A program made the translations under genes and the position numbers. A stretch of 25,089 nucleotides of DNA from a virus, in the IMG/VR virus record IMGVR_UViG_3300036846_000368, positions 1 to 25,089 of that record; one strand, written 5' to 3'. This document shows positions 1-6,726 of the stretch, piece by piece; positions within the stretch are counted from its first letter, which is position 1, and every line of letters starts with the position of its first letter. The notes under the pieces were generated by a model. That model made no database searches. It was not told the DNA's origin and was given only the letters and a program-made list of their open reading frames with translations.

Positions 1-9
1 GGCTCGCTC

Positions 10-37
10 TTGACTTCGCTCATCCGTTTCGGATAAA
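10..37 (+). promoter_or_regulatory. Candidate sigma70-type promoter of the late unit
   Basis: TTGACT at 10-15 matches five of six bases of the -35 consensus. GATAAA at 32-37, after a 16-base spacer, matches four of six bases of the -10 consensus. Transcription would begin near base 44, only a few bases before the GTG at 48, so the first message would be nearly leaderless. It is the only such pair I noticed just before the first late gene. The window starts only nine bases upstream, so this cannot be judged in context. Confidence 0.3.
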
Positions 38-47
38 CCTGAAATCC

Positions 48-518
48 GTGGCGAACCGCTGGAAACTTCGAGCGAAATCTGCGGAATCGCAGGCGATTGC
101 GGCGGGAGCGGCCCGAATAGCTGCGGACGAGATTATCGCAGAGCTAGTTCGGGAGATTGCGAGGCTGACGGAGGCGTTGGGGCGGCAGCCCGAGACGATC
201 CTGTCGAACCTGGCACCCCTGTTCATCGGCTACCGTGAAGACACAGCCAAGACCCAGGCCCAAACACGCCTCCAACAAATGATAGGCGGAACCAACGAGG
301 ACGAAGAGCGAGGCGTATGGTTCCCCGACATTGAGTTCGACGAGTCGATGGAAAGCAGAGACCAGTGGCCTCAGAGTGGACGGATAAACGGACCCCCAAC
401 TGGGCGAACCAGTCCAACAAATCACAGGATAACAAACGGGGAGGTGGTAAGGGAGGACGGTCAGCAAATGTTCCAAGCTGGTTCGACCGCACCCCCTCCG
501 GAGTCAAATCAGGAATAG
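48..518 (+). CDS. Hypothetical protein upstream of terminase
   Basis: A 156-residue protein starting at GTG; no earlier start is visible in the window. I do not recognise the family. Residues 1-50 are rich in Ala, Arg and Glu and look helical, as in small DNA-binding or assembly proteins. A middle part includes FIGYREDTAKTQAQTRLQQM, and an acidic stretch follows (EDEERGVWFPDIEFDESMES). The last 50 residues are encoded in a 154-base overlap with the next gene and use codons rare elsewhere in the window (AGG, AGA, ATA, AAT, AGT), so this tail may not be native. A small terminase subunit is possible from its position but nothing in the sequence shows it. Confidence 0.55.
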   Translation: MANRWKLRAKSAESQAIAAGAARIAADEIIAELVREIARLTEALGRQPETILSNLAPLFIGYREDTAKTQAQTRLQQMIGGTNEDEERGVWFPDIEFDESMESRDQWPQSGRINGPPTGRTSPTNHRITNGEVVREDGQQMFQAGSTAPPPESNQE

Positions 519-787
519 ACCGCGACGAAGCGGAACGTCTCGCAACCCGCTCCCCGCAAACACAACAGGTCAAGAAATCCGATCGGGCAACACGACGCTT
601 CTCCCGAACCCAGTTCGTAGCACACATTAGCGACCGGATGACCTTCAACCGGAACGGCGACATGATGATAACGATTCAAGTCCCGTTCCAGTTCAAGCAT
701 CTGGCCGAACCGTTGACCGACGCGTTCGGTATTCCACTCTCGTTCGACGTCGAAGTGTGGCAGCCCTATCAGGACGACACGACGTAA
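365..787 (+). CDS. Hypothetical protein
   Basis: A 140-residue protein read from GTG 365, preceded by a weak purine stretch (GGAAAG, 350-355). The N-terminal 70 residues are hydrophilic and probably disordered, with a Gly/Lys/Arg patch (KRGGGKGGR), while the last 65 look folded (FSRTQFVAHISDRMTFNRNG, then MMITIQVPFQFKHLAEPL). Codon use here is typical of the late unit from the very start, unlike the overlapping tail of the previous ORF. The only internal ATG (639) would leave 49 residues. The frame is open back to 335, so a -1 shift from the previous gene, or a frameshift error, could join the two into one protein. It ends in TAATG with the next gene. No function recognised. Confidence 0.55.
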   Translation: MASEWTDKRTPNWANQSNKSQDNKRGGGKGGRSANVPSWFDRTPSGVKSGIDRDEAERLATRSPQTQQVKKSDRATRRFSRTQFVAHISDRMTFNRNGDMMITIQVPFQFKHLAEPLTDAFGIPLSFDVEVWQPYQDDTT

Positions 788-930
788 TGGCCTGGTGCCC
801 TATCTGCGGCAAATACTGGATAGTTCGCACAGGAACCTTCATCAAACGAGGAGTCCTCGGACGCTCCAACAACGACGTCATCGACCCGCCCGACATGATC
901 TGCCCCGACTGCGAGAAGACCGATGCCTGA
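787..930 (+). CDS. Small zinc-ribbon protein (47 aa)
   Basis: A 47-residue protein with two CxxC pairs: C4-P-I-C7 near the start and C39-P-D-C42 near the end. This is the classic four-cysteine zinc ribbon, so it should bind one zinc ion. Between the knuckles are KYWIVRTGTFIKRGVLGR and an Asp/Pro turn. The start codon shares one base with the stop of the preceding gene (TAATG) and the end overlaps the next gene by eight bases, so it is translationally embedded in the operon. Small zinc ribbons in phages can be transcription or DNA-binding adaptors, but no specific role can be assigned here. Confidence 0.75.
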   Translation: MAWCPICGKYWIVRTGTFIKRGVLGRSNNDVIDPPDMICPDCEKTDA

Positions 931-1204
931 CTACGTTGACAAGACCAACGAGTTAGCGGAACTGGCGCTCAACGAAGCGAAACTGATCCTCCAGTACGGC
1001 CCGTCGCAGCAGAAACTACAGGTGATCCGTGGTGTGCTTGGTGTGCTCGCTCGCCAAGCAGCAGCAGGACAAGACGCGGTAGCTTTAGAGATGCGACTGA
1101 AGATGGAGACGCTGATGGCGTCAATGCGAGACGTCCCGCAACTCACCACCATCGTCGGCGAACGAGACTTCATCGTGGAAGCCGAAGTAATCGACGAATC
1201 ATAG
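923..1204 (+). CDS. Hypothetical helical protein, possible small terminase by position
   Basis: A 93-residue, probably all-helical protein starting at ATG 923, overlapping the zinc-ribbon gene by eight bases. It has an amphipathic N-terminal half (NELAELALNEAKLILQYG), a second helix (QQKLQVIRGVLGVLARQAAA) and an acidic C-terminus (FIVEAEVIDES). It lies 19 bases before the large terminase gene, where the small terminase subunit is often found, and its size would suit one. No helix-turn-helix is obvious, and the assignment rests on position only. The stop codon lies within a three-copy 10-base repeat. Confidence 0.6.
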   Translation: MPDYVDKTNELAELALNEAKLILQYGPSQQKLQVIRGVLGVLARQAAAGQDAVALEMRLKMETLMASMRDVPQLTTIVGERDFIVEAEVIDES

Positions 1205-1220
1205 CGAATCATAACGAATC
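1195..1220 (+). repeat. Three tandem 10-base units before terminase
   Basis: CGAATC begins at 1195, 1205 and 1215, exactly 10 bases apart; the first two copies are followed by ATAG and ATAA. The units span the stop codon of the preceding gene and end four bases before the terminase ATG. No good Shine-Dalgarno sequence is present in the same gap. The one-helical-turn spacing would suit a repeated protein-binding site. Confidence 0.6.
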
Positions 1221-1223
1221 CTG

Positions 1224-2837
1224 ATGCTCTCGCTTCACCCGCTACTCAAGACGCTCACCATCAAGACCAAAGACCTTGAGTTCCGTCCGCTCGACCTGTT
1301 CCATGTCCATCCCGACTACGGGGATTTCGGATGGGCTCAACGACGGTTCGTCCACCAAGTCGAGAAGACCTACAATCAAGGCAAACCCATACGAATCATC
1401 ACGCTCAAAGCACGACAACTCGGCATCTCGACCGTAACCGAAGCGATCCTGTTCCTATGGGGGTTCATACACCACGGAACAAACGGTCTCGTCATGGCTC
1501 ACGAGAACACCGCCTCGCTGGAACTGTTCGAGATGACGAAACTCTACTGGGACAGATGGGATTTCCGTGGAGCCTATACACTTCAGTCTCAAACGAAACA
1601 GAACTTCCACTGGTCTGAGACTCGGTCCCGATTGCGAGTCGCTACTGCCAGAAATATTCAGAGTGGACGCGCTTCAACCCTACACGCAGTTCACGCGTCT
1701 GAAGTGGCTTTCTATCCTGACCCGGCGACCCTTATGCTCGGACTGTCTCAAACGATCCCACAAAGACATGGGACTATTGTCGTACTCGAATCGACGGCGA
1801 ACGGTGTAGGCAACTGGTTCTACGACGAATGGCAATCCGCGGAGGAAGGCGAATCGGACTATATCCCTCTGTTCTTTCCGTGGTGGCGTCACCCCGAATA
1901 CAAGCTAACGACGACTCTCACCATCAAATCGGAACTAACCTCAGACGAACGGGACCTGATCCGGCTCGGAGCAGACCTAGAGAACATTGCCTGGCGACGG
2001 TGGGCGATCGTCAACCTCGCTCGGGGAGACATGGCGCTCTTCATGCAAGAGTACCCGTCAACCCCCGAAGAAGCGTTCATCACCACAGGCCGTCCGATCT
2101 TCAGTCATCTCCACCTGAAGAAGCAGTTCGCTCCCGAAGAAGGCATCCAAGGACGATTCCATTCGGATATCCGAGGACGCGTCCATTTCGAGCGCGACCA
2201 TAGTGGTCCGTGGACGATCTTCCGGAAACCGAAGCCGAAAGACCTGCGCTCCGACCGCTACTTCTGTGCCGGCGACCCCAGCGAAACGATTGCGGGCGAT
2301 CCTGCCTGCGGCCAAGTCATCAACCGGCAGTCGCTCGAACAGGTAGCGGTCTACCACAACCGGGTCAACCCCATGCACTTCGCCGACGAAATGATCCTGG
2401 CAGGGAAGTTCTACAACGAATGTATGCTCTGCCCCGAAGTCGAAGGCGGCGGGCAAGCGACCATCAGCCGAATCCTCACAAAGAACTATCCGAACGTGTG
2501 GCTCGACAAACGCGCAGACCGTCTCCGAGGCTCATTCAACGTATTCGGATGGTCAACCAACTACCAACGCAAACGATGGGCGATAGGAACATTACAGCGC
2601 ACGATCATTGACGGCTCCTTGACCGTCCATGACCGCAAGACCTACAATCAGCTTCGGAACTATGTGGAGGACGAGACCGGGTATTGGGGCAACGCAGACA
2701 AAGAAACGCACGATGACGCGGTTATGGCGTTGGCGATCGCTGTCTGTGCCTCAGAGCAAGAGGGACCGTTTACTGCAGACCCCCCGGTGCCTTCCGTGAT
2801 CCACGACCTGTACGCCCAAGAGTTCGACGTCGGATAG
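1224..2837 (+). CDS. terL: Terminase large subunit
   Basis: The 537-residue packaging motor: an N-terminal ATPase that drives DNA into the procapsid and a C-terminal RNase H-fold nuclease that cuts the concatemer. The Walker A-type loop is KARQLGIST (63-70 region). The Walker B position reads HASEVAFY (157-164), with Ser-Glu in place of the usual Asp-Glu, and VVLESTANG (186-194) is the coupling motif. The nuclease acidic residues are visible as D351 in CAGDPSE, E405/E407 in PEVEGGG and D497-D498 in HDDAVMALA. The length is normal for the family. The start was chosen at the first ATG, although no clear Shine-Dalgarno precedes it; reinitiation from the upstream gene is possible. The identification is firm; the packaging type (headful, cos or other) cannot be read from it. 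Confidence 0.95.
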   Translation: MLSLHPLLKTLTIKTKDLEFRPLDLFHVHPDYGDFGWAQRRFVHQVEKTYNQGKPIRIITLKARQLGISTVTEAILFLWGFIHHGTNGLVMAHENTASLELFEMTKLYWDRWDFRGAYTLQSQTKQNFHWSETRSRLRVATARNIQSGRASTLHAVHASEVAFYPDPATLMLGLSQTIPQRHGTIVVLESTANGVGNWFYDEWQSAEEGESDYIPLFFPWWRHPEYKLTTTLTIKSELTSDERDLIRLGADLENIAWRRWAIVNLARGDMALFMQEYPSTPEEAFITTGRPIFSHLHLKKQFAPEEGIQGRFHSDIRGRVHFERDHSGPWTIFRKPKPKDLRSDRYFCAGDPSETIAGDPACGQVINRQSLEQVAVYHNRVNPMHFADEMILAGKFYNECMLCPEVEGGGQATISRILTKNYPNVWLDKRADRLRGSFNVFGWSTNYQRKRWAIGTLQRTIIDGSLTVHDRKTYNQLRNYVEDETGYWGNADKETHDDAVMALAIAVCASEQEGPFTADPPVPSVIHDLYAQEFDVG

Positions 2838-2839
2838 CG

Positions 2840-3187
2840 ATGATGTACGCCTACAAATGTCGAGTGTGTGGAGCGGTCGTTGATAGTACGTCTCGAAACC
2901 TCACGACCTGTCCAGAATGCCTTAGCATGGCGCTTCGACGTGATTACACGTCTGTTCAGATGGGAATGGGAGCTTTCCGTCCCCACTTCAATCATGCGGT
3001 CGGGGCTTACGTTGAGACGTCGAAACAGTTCGACGACCTACTCAAATACCACTCAGAACGAAACGGCTCGCAACTGACGCGCATCGACCCAGGCGACGCA
3101 CCAACCCCACACAAAGACACGGAAATACTCGAAACCCAAGCACGGACGATACGCGACAAGAACATCAACCCAGCGGAGCTAACATGA
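2840..3187 (+). CDS. FmdB-like zinc-ribbon protein
   Basis: A 115-residue protein with an N-terminal zinc ribbon, YKCRVCG at 5-11 and CPEC at 24-27, the arrangement of FmdB-type ribbons. It is followed by a short conserved-looking segment (FRPHFNHAVGAYVETSKQFD) that I know from small phage proteins next to packaging genes, and a charged, probably disordered C-terminus. It starts two bases after the terminase stop; ATG 2843 is an alternative start. The position suggests a role in packaging or head assembly, but the family has no established phage function. It overlaps the next gene by four bases (ATGA). Confidence 0.75.
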   Translation: MMYAYKCRVCGAVVDSTSRNLTTCPECLSMALRRDYTSVQMGMGAFRPHFNHAVGAYVETSKQFDDLLKYHSERNGSQLTRIDPGDAPTPHKDTEILETQARTIRDKNINPAELT

Positions 3188-3294
3188 CCGAAACGCAGGC
3201 GTGGATCATCATAGTCGAACTAGGCATCATCGCTCTCGTCTACCTACTGTCCCTGTTCGGCTACGCTGGTCGTGGCCCACACCGTCCAGCCTGA
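3184..3294 (+). CDS. 36-residue single-pass membrane peptide
   Basis: A short ORF coupled to the previous gene by an ATGA overlap. After MTETQAW it has an uninterrupted hydrophobic segment at about residues 7-25 (WIIIVELGIIALVYLLSLF), then a short basic, proline-containing tail (GRGPHRPA). By the positive-inside rule the C-terminus would be cytoplasmic. The next gene's Shine-Dalgarno (AAAGGA) begins at its stop codon. A membrane peptide of this size could act in lysis, like a small holin or pinholin, or in membrane association of another phage protein. No lysis enzyme lies nearby, so the role is open. Confidence 0.6.
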   Translation: MTETQAWIIIVELGIIALVYLLSLFGYAGRGPHRPA

Positions 3295-3304
3295 AAGGAA
3301 CCTC

Positions 3305-3640
3305 ATGTCAGACCAAGAGACCGAGACGACCGACTTCACACCTCTCGACGTCGACGAACTCATCGACGCGCTCCACAACGAACGCAGCAGCACGAACCCG
3401 AACATGGACGCGGCAGCCAACGCGAAGTACGAGACGCTCACATGGGTTCTGTCGCTTGTCGAGGACCCCGAAGCCCGCGCTGAAGAAGACCAAGGCGAAG
3501 TAGACGAAGCCCAAGCAGAACGAGACGCACGATTCGAGGAACACGAAACAGGCGTCCCCGCCGGCGAAACGGAAATCCCGCCAGAAGAGTCTGAGCCTGA
3601 CGAAGAACCAGAACCCACCGAAGAACCCTTCTTGTCGTAA
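3305..3640 (+). CDS. Acidic hypothetical protein
   Basis: A 111-residue protein from ATG 3305, chosen over an upstream in-frame GTG (3272) because AAAGGA (3294-3299) sits five bases before it and 3272 lies inside the previous gene. It is very acidic. Residues 1-55 include an Asp/Thr-rich start and a likely helix (VDELIDALHNERSS, then AKYETLTWVLSLV). The remainder is a disordered Glu/Pro-rich tail with repeated EEPEPTEEP-type segments. Such tails occur in phage assembly or DNA-mimic proteins, but I do not recognise a family. The next gene begins at its stop in TAATG. Confidence 0.7.
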   Translation: MSDQETETTDFTPLDVDELIDALHNERSSTNPNMDAAANAKYETLTWVLSLVEDPEARAEEDQGEVDEAQAERDARFEEHETGVPAGETEIPPEESEPDEEPEPTEEPFLS

Positions 3641-3816
3641 TGCCGTTCCGCTCCGAACCTCAGCGACGGTTCATGTGGGCGCAGCATCCCGACATTGCGG
3701 AGAAATGGGCGCACGGCCAGCATTCCACGAAACAAGGCCCACATAAGATGCCACGCTCCAAGAAGCGGTCCTCGAAACGGTCCTCGAAACGGTCGAAACG
3801 ATCGAGCCGTTACTAA
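3640..3816 (+). CDS. Small basic protein with SEPQRRFMWAQHP motif
   Basis: A 58-residue protein linked on both sides by TAATG junctions. Residues 3-24 (FRSEPQRRFMWAQHPDIAEK) follow a pattern I have seen in small phage proteins of the form F-K/R-S-E-x-Q-R-R-F-x-x-A-x-H-P-E-I-A. The last third is a low-complexity basic tail of Ser-Lys-Arg units (SKKRSSKRSSKRSKRSS), encoded by a near-perfect repeated TCGAAACGGTCC sequence. Such a tail should bind nucleic acid or acidic protein, and its neighbour is strongly acidic. The function is unknown; a head-interior or packaging role is inference. Confidence 0.75.
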   Translation: MPFRSEPQRRFMWAQHPDIAEKWAHGQHSTKQGPHKMPRSKKRSSKRSSKRSKRSSRY

Positions 3817-4133
3817 TGCCGATCAACTTCAAGGGAGTCCCCACTCGTGACCCCGGCGACGAAGGAGAGTTCTGGTCACTAATCAACGCCGTCAAAGACG
3901 AATATGCGTGGCGGCCTGGTGGTGGTGGTACAGACGGCGGCTCCTACACCCACCACCAAACCGTCGCTGACACGACATGGACAATCAACTCGCCGCTCAA
4001 CTTCTATCCGAACGTCTCGGTGGTGGACTCGACTGGCGAGCAAATCTTTCCCGGCTCACTCGTCTACTCTAGTGTCGCGCTCATCATCCTGACGTTCTCG
4101 TCAGCGGTCGGCGGGGAGGCATACCTGAGCTAA
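3816..4133 (+). CDS. Fibre-type structural protein, short
   Basis: A 105-residue protein. After a 50-residue N-terminal part with a Gly run (GGGGTDGG), residues 44-105 form a segment typical of phage fibre or head-fibre ends: THHQTVADTTWTIN, FYPNVSVVDSTG, then ALIILTFSSAVGGEAYLS at the terminus. In this family the segment is a small beta-structured trimerising or capping module. The gene is short for a fibre, so the protein may be an adaptor or cap for the two fibre proteins encoded next. TAATG junctions on both sides tie the three together. Confidence 0.7.
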   Translation: MPINFKGVPTRDPGDEGEFWSLINAVKDEYAWRPGGGGTDGGSYTHHQTVADTTWTINSPLNFYPNVSVVDSTGEQIFPGSLVYSSVALIILTFSSAVGGEAYLS

Positions 4134-5368
4134 TGCCAGTCTTCTACGGTGCCATCGACCTTTCCAAGAACGAGCTACGAAACGCTGTCGTCCAGAATCT
4201 TGGTGCGCCGCCAGGGACGCCCACCAAAGGCCAAATCTACATGGATTCGGCCCTCAACAACCTCTACTTCTACGACGGCACCGCATGGGTATCCACTAGG
4301 TCCTCAGGGGCGCTAACCCCCGCCACGGCCGTCACAACCCAAGCAGTCGGCGACACCCCGACAGTTGGCGTCTCCACCAACTACGCCCGACAAGACCACC
4401 TTCACGGTAGAGAACCGTTCGGGGCAGTAACCGCCGAAACCACATTCGGGACGTCATCAGCCAACGGGGTAGCGACAACCCTGCCACGCTCCGACCACAC
4501 CCACGGCAACCCTGCCCACGGTCTCCCTGCCCACTCTACCATCCCGCTCAACGCTCTTCTGACAGCCACGAGCTCGTACTCGATGGGCGGTAACTTTCTC
4601 ACAGGCGTTGCTGACCCGGTAAACCCGCAAGACGCTGCCACCAAGAACTACACCGATAACGCGATCGCTGGCCTCAGTTGGAAGGATTCGGTACGGCTGG
4701 CGACGACAGCATCCTTTGGTGCTTCGATCCCGGTCGGACCGCAAACCGTCGACGGTGTCGCAACTGCTGTCGGAGACCGGGTACTCATCAAGAACCAGGC
4801 GACCGGCGCGCAGAACGGCATCTACATTGCGGCCTCAGCGGGACTCACCTGGCAGCGAGCCACAGACGCCGACGCCTCCAACGAAATCGAAGGCATGGCG
4901 GTCTTCGTCAACGAAGGCACAGCCAACGCCGACACATCGTGGGTGTGTACCACTAACGCACCGATCACCATCAACACGACGGCCCTGGTCTTCGTCCAGT
5001 TCGGTTCCGGGGCTGTTTACACGGCCGGTGGCGGTCTCACACTAACCGGCAACAGATTCGATGTTGTCGCCGGCGACACGTCTCTCACGGTCTCCGCTGG
5101 CTCGATGATCGTCAACACGGCGGTCATCGCTACCGTCGCGTCGGTTGCAGCGAAAGCCGGGAAGTTTGCGGCCGCGCTCACCGGCACGGCCTCCCCCGAA
5201 ACGGTAACTCACAATCTCAACACACGAGACATTGCACTCACAGTCCTCAACGGAGCATCGCCGTACACGGCCGTCGAAGTAGACTGGGACGCAACAACCG
5301 TCAACACCGCCACGATTCGCTACAACCCGAACCTCGGCGCGGGGTATCGTTGTGTGGTCGTCGGATAA
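4133..5368 (+). CDS. Tail-fibre protein with HxH motifs
   Basis: A 411-residue fibre. Residues 8-53 are an N-terminal anchor-like segment (DLSKNELRNAVVQNLG, then GQIYMDSALNNLYFYDGTAW). Two repeats of about 34 residues follow, each with an HxH motif: DHLHG (88-92) and DHTHG (121-125). HxH motifs coordinate iron in several phage fibres. NPQDAATKNYTDN (164-176) is a common fibre linker. Residues 181-297 form a fibre domain seen in many phages (WKDSVRLAT, VDGVATAVGDRVLIKNQ, NGIYIA, AVFVNEGT). The rest is beta-rich, ending in a compact domain with PETVTHNLNTRDIALTVLNG. It should contact the host surface or support a receptor-binding protein. Confidence 0.85.
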   Translation: MPVFYGAIDLSKNELRNAVVQNLGAPPGTPTKGQIYMDSALNNLYFYDGTAWVSTRSSGALTPATAVTTQAVGDTPTVGVSTNYARQDHLHGREPFGAVTAETTFGTSSANGVATTLPRSDHTHGNPAHGLPAHSTIPLNALLTATSSYSMGGNFLTGVADPVNPQDAATKNYTDNAIAGLSWKDSVRLATTASFGASIPVGPQTVDGVATAVGDRVLIKNQATGAQNGIYIAASAGLTWQRATDADASNEIEGMAVFVNEGTANADTSWVCTTNAPITINTTALVFVQFGSGAVYTAGGGLTLTGNRFDVVAGDTSLTVSAGSMIVNTAVIATVASVAAKAGKFAAALTGTASPETVTHNLNTRDIALTVLNGASPYTAVEVDWDATTVNTATIRYNPNLGAGYRCVVVG

Positions 5369-6726
5369 TGCCACGCTCATACGGGACGACTAACGTTGCA
5401 CCGTATCCGGCTGCACCTGCGGTCGGCCCCGCCGGTGACACGTACTACAACACGGCCAACAAAGTTCTGTACCTCAGCGACGGCTCCGTGTGGAACCCGA
5501 ACGCAGGAACACCAGCGGGCGGCACGGCTGACCAAGTGCTCCAGAAGAACTCTGCCACGGACTACGACGACTCGTGGACAAGCATCATCGGAGCGAACGC
5601 TGGTATCTCTCGGATCGTAGCGACCGGCAACAACACCTTCGGCCAAATCGACGGCCAACGCATCAACGGTGCAGGTGCGATGGCGGGACTACAGAACGCG
5701 TTCAACTTTCGTGGACTCGGCTACGACGGCGTGTCAGCGTACCGTGTGCTCGGATCAGTCTCTCTAGGAACAGACGTCGCAGCCGTCACACCAACAAACG
5801 CCGGCGGCACGGTCACATTCAACACGACAGCGAACGGTACTCTCACCAACACTGGACGTGTACGCATCGACGGTGCGGGCATGGTCGAAATCGCGTCGAA
5901 ACTGAAGGTCGGCCAAGCTCTCGCATCCGCTGGACTCACCGGATCAGCACTCGACCTGTCCAACGGCCTGCTCAACATGCGGCGCCAAGCGTACGCGGTC
6001 ACGTCCGGGTTCCTAAACGACCTGACCCTCCCGACGTCATCGTTCATCGAGTTCACGGGTGCGACAGGTAGCTGTGTTATCTCAGGGTTCGCTGGCGGTA
6101 TTGACGGAGCGGTCATCAACTTCCTTTACACAGGCACACAGCCATTCTCGCTCCTTCACCAACAAACGTCTGCGACAGCTAACCAAATCTATATCCCGAC
6201 TGCTGTAACAGTCTACGCCAGCGGCCCTTTCGCTGGCACACTCATCTACTCGACGAGCCTATCCAAGTGGATACTGACGTACTTCTCTGCCGACCAGTTC
6301 CAAGCGTCGGGGACGGTCGTCTCGGAACAGTCCCGAGGCTACATCGGAGGATGGGGGACGACGGCCTCGACCACCTACGTCGTCATCTCCGGTTCCTTCA
6401 TCCCTATCGTGAACTTTGTCAAACGGTATGCAGGCACGACCTTGGAACTCTCGATGGGAGCTTCGGCGTACGTTACAGGCACCGTCGGGCCTGCCCAGTT
6501 CGGATGCTCGACCACCAACGCGCCAGCGAACGTCACCCAGGTCTCCCAGTTCTACTGGAACGCCCTGTCGTCCCACGCAGCGTTCACGGGTCTCACTAAC
6601 CTGACGGGCCTAGCGGCAGGCACCTACGCTTGCTCCTGGTGGCTGAAAGTCACCAACGCCGCTACCACCGTCACCAACGACGCAAGCGACCTCATCTGGA
6701 CCCGGATCAGGGAGATATGGCCGTAA
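5368..6726 (+). CDS. Second fibre-type structural protein
   Basis: A 452-residue protein from ATG 5368, chosen because the stop of the upstream fibre shares its first base (TAATG); an in-frame GTG at 5350 is inside that gene. The N-terminus repeats the anchor pattern of the previous fibre in diverged form: GDTYYNTANKVLYLSDGSVW here against GQIYMDSALNNLYFYDGTAW there. The sequence TADQVLQKNSATDYDDSWTS is a common fibre linker. The rest is Ser/Thr/Gly-rich and probably beta-structured, ending with SWWLKVTNAATTVTNDASDL. Enzymatic motifs are absent. It is probably the partner or distal half of the fibre, and its C-terminal half is a reasonable place for host-range variation. Confidence 0.75.
   Translation: MPRSYGTTNVAPYPAAPAVGPAGDTYYNTANKVLYLSDGSVWNPNAGTPAGGTADQVLQKNSATDYDDSWTSIIGANAGISRIVATGNNTFGQIDGQRINGAGAMAGLQNAFNFRGLGYDGVSAYRVLGSVSLGTDVAAVTPTNAGGTVTFNTTANGTLTNTGRVRIDGAGMVEIASKLKVGQALASAGLTGSALDLSNGLLNMRRQAYAVTSGFLNDLTLPTSSFIEFTGATGSCVISGFAGGIDGAVINFLYTGTQPFSLLHQQTSATANQIYIPTAVTVYASGPFAGTLIYSTSLSKWILTYFSADQFQASGTVVSEQSRGYIGGWGTTASTTYVVISGSFIPIVNFVKRYAGTTLELSMGASAYVTGTVGPAQFGCSTTNAPANVTQVSQFYWNALSSHAAFTGLTNLTGLAAGTYACSWWLKVTNAATTVTNDASDLIWTRIREIWP

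Noticed and set aside
3244-3744. Long minus-strand ORF (166 residues)
   Set aside because: It lies opposite the acidic and basic late genes, which have starts, ribosome sites and coupling. The reverse reading is Ser/Arg/Val-rich and has no family features, so it is a shadow.
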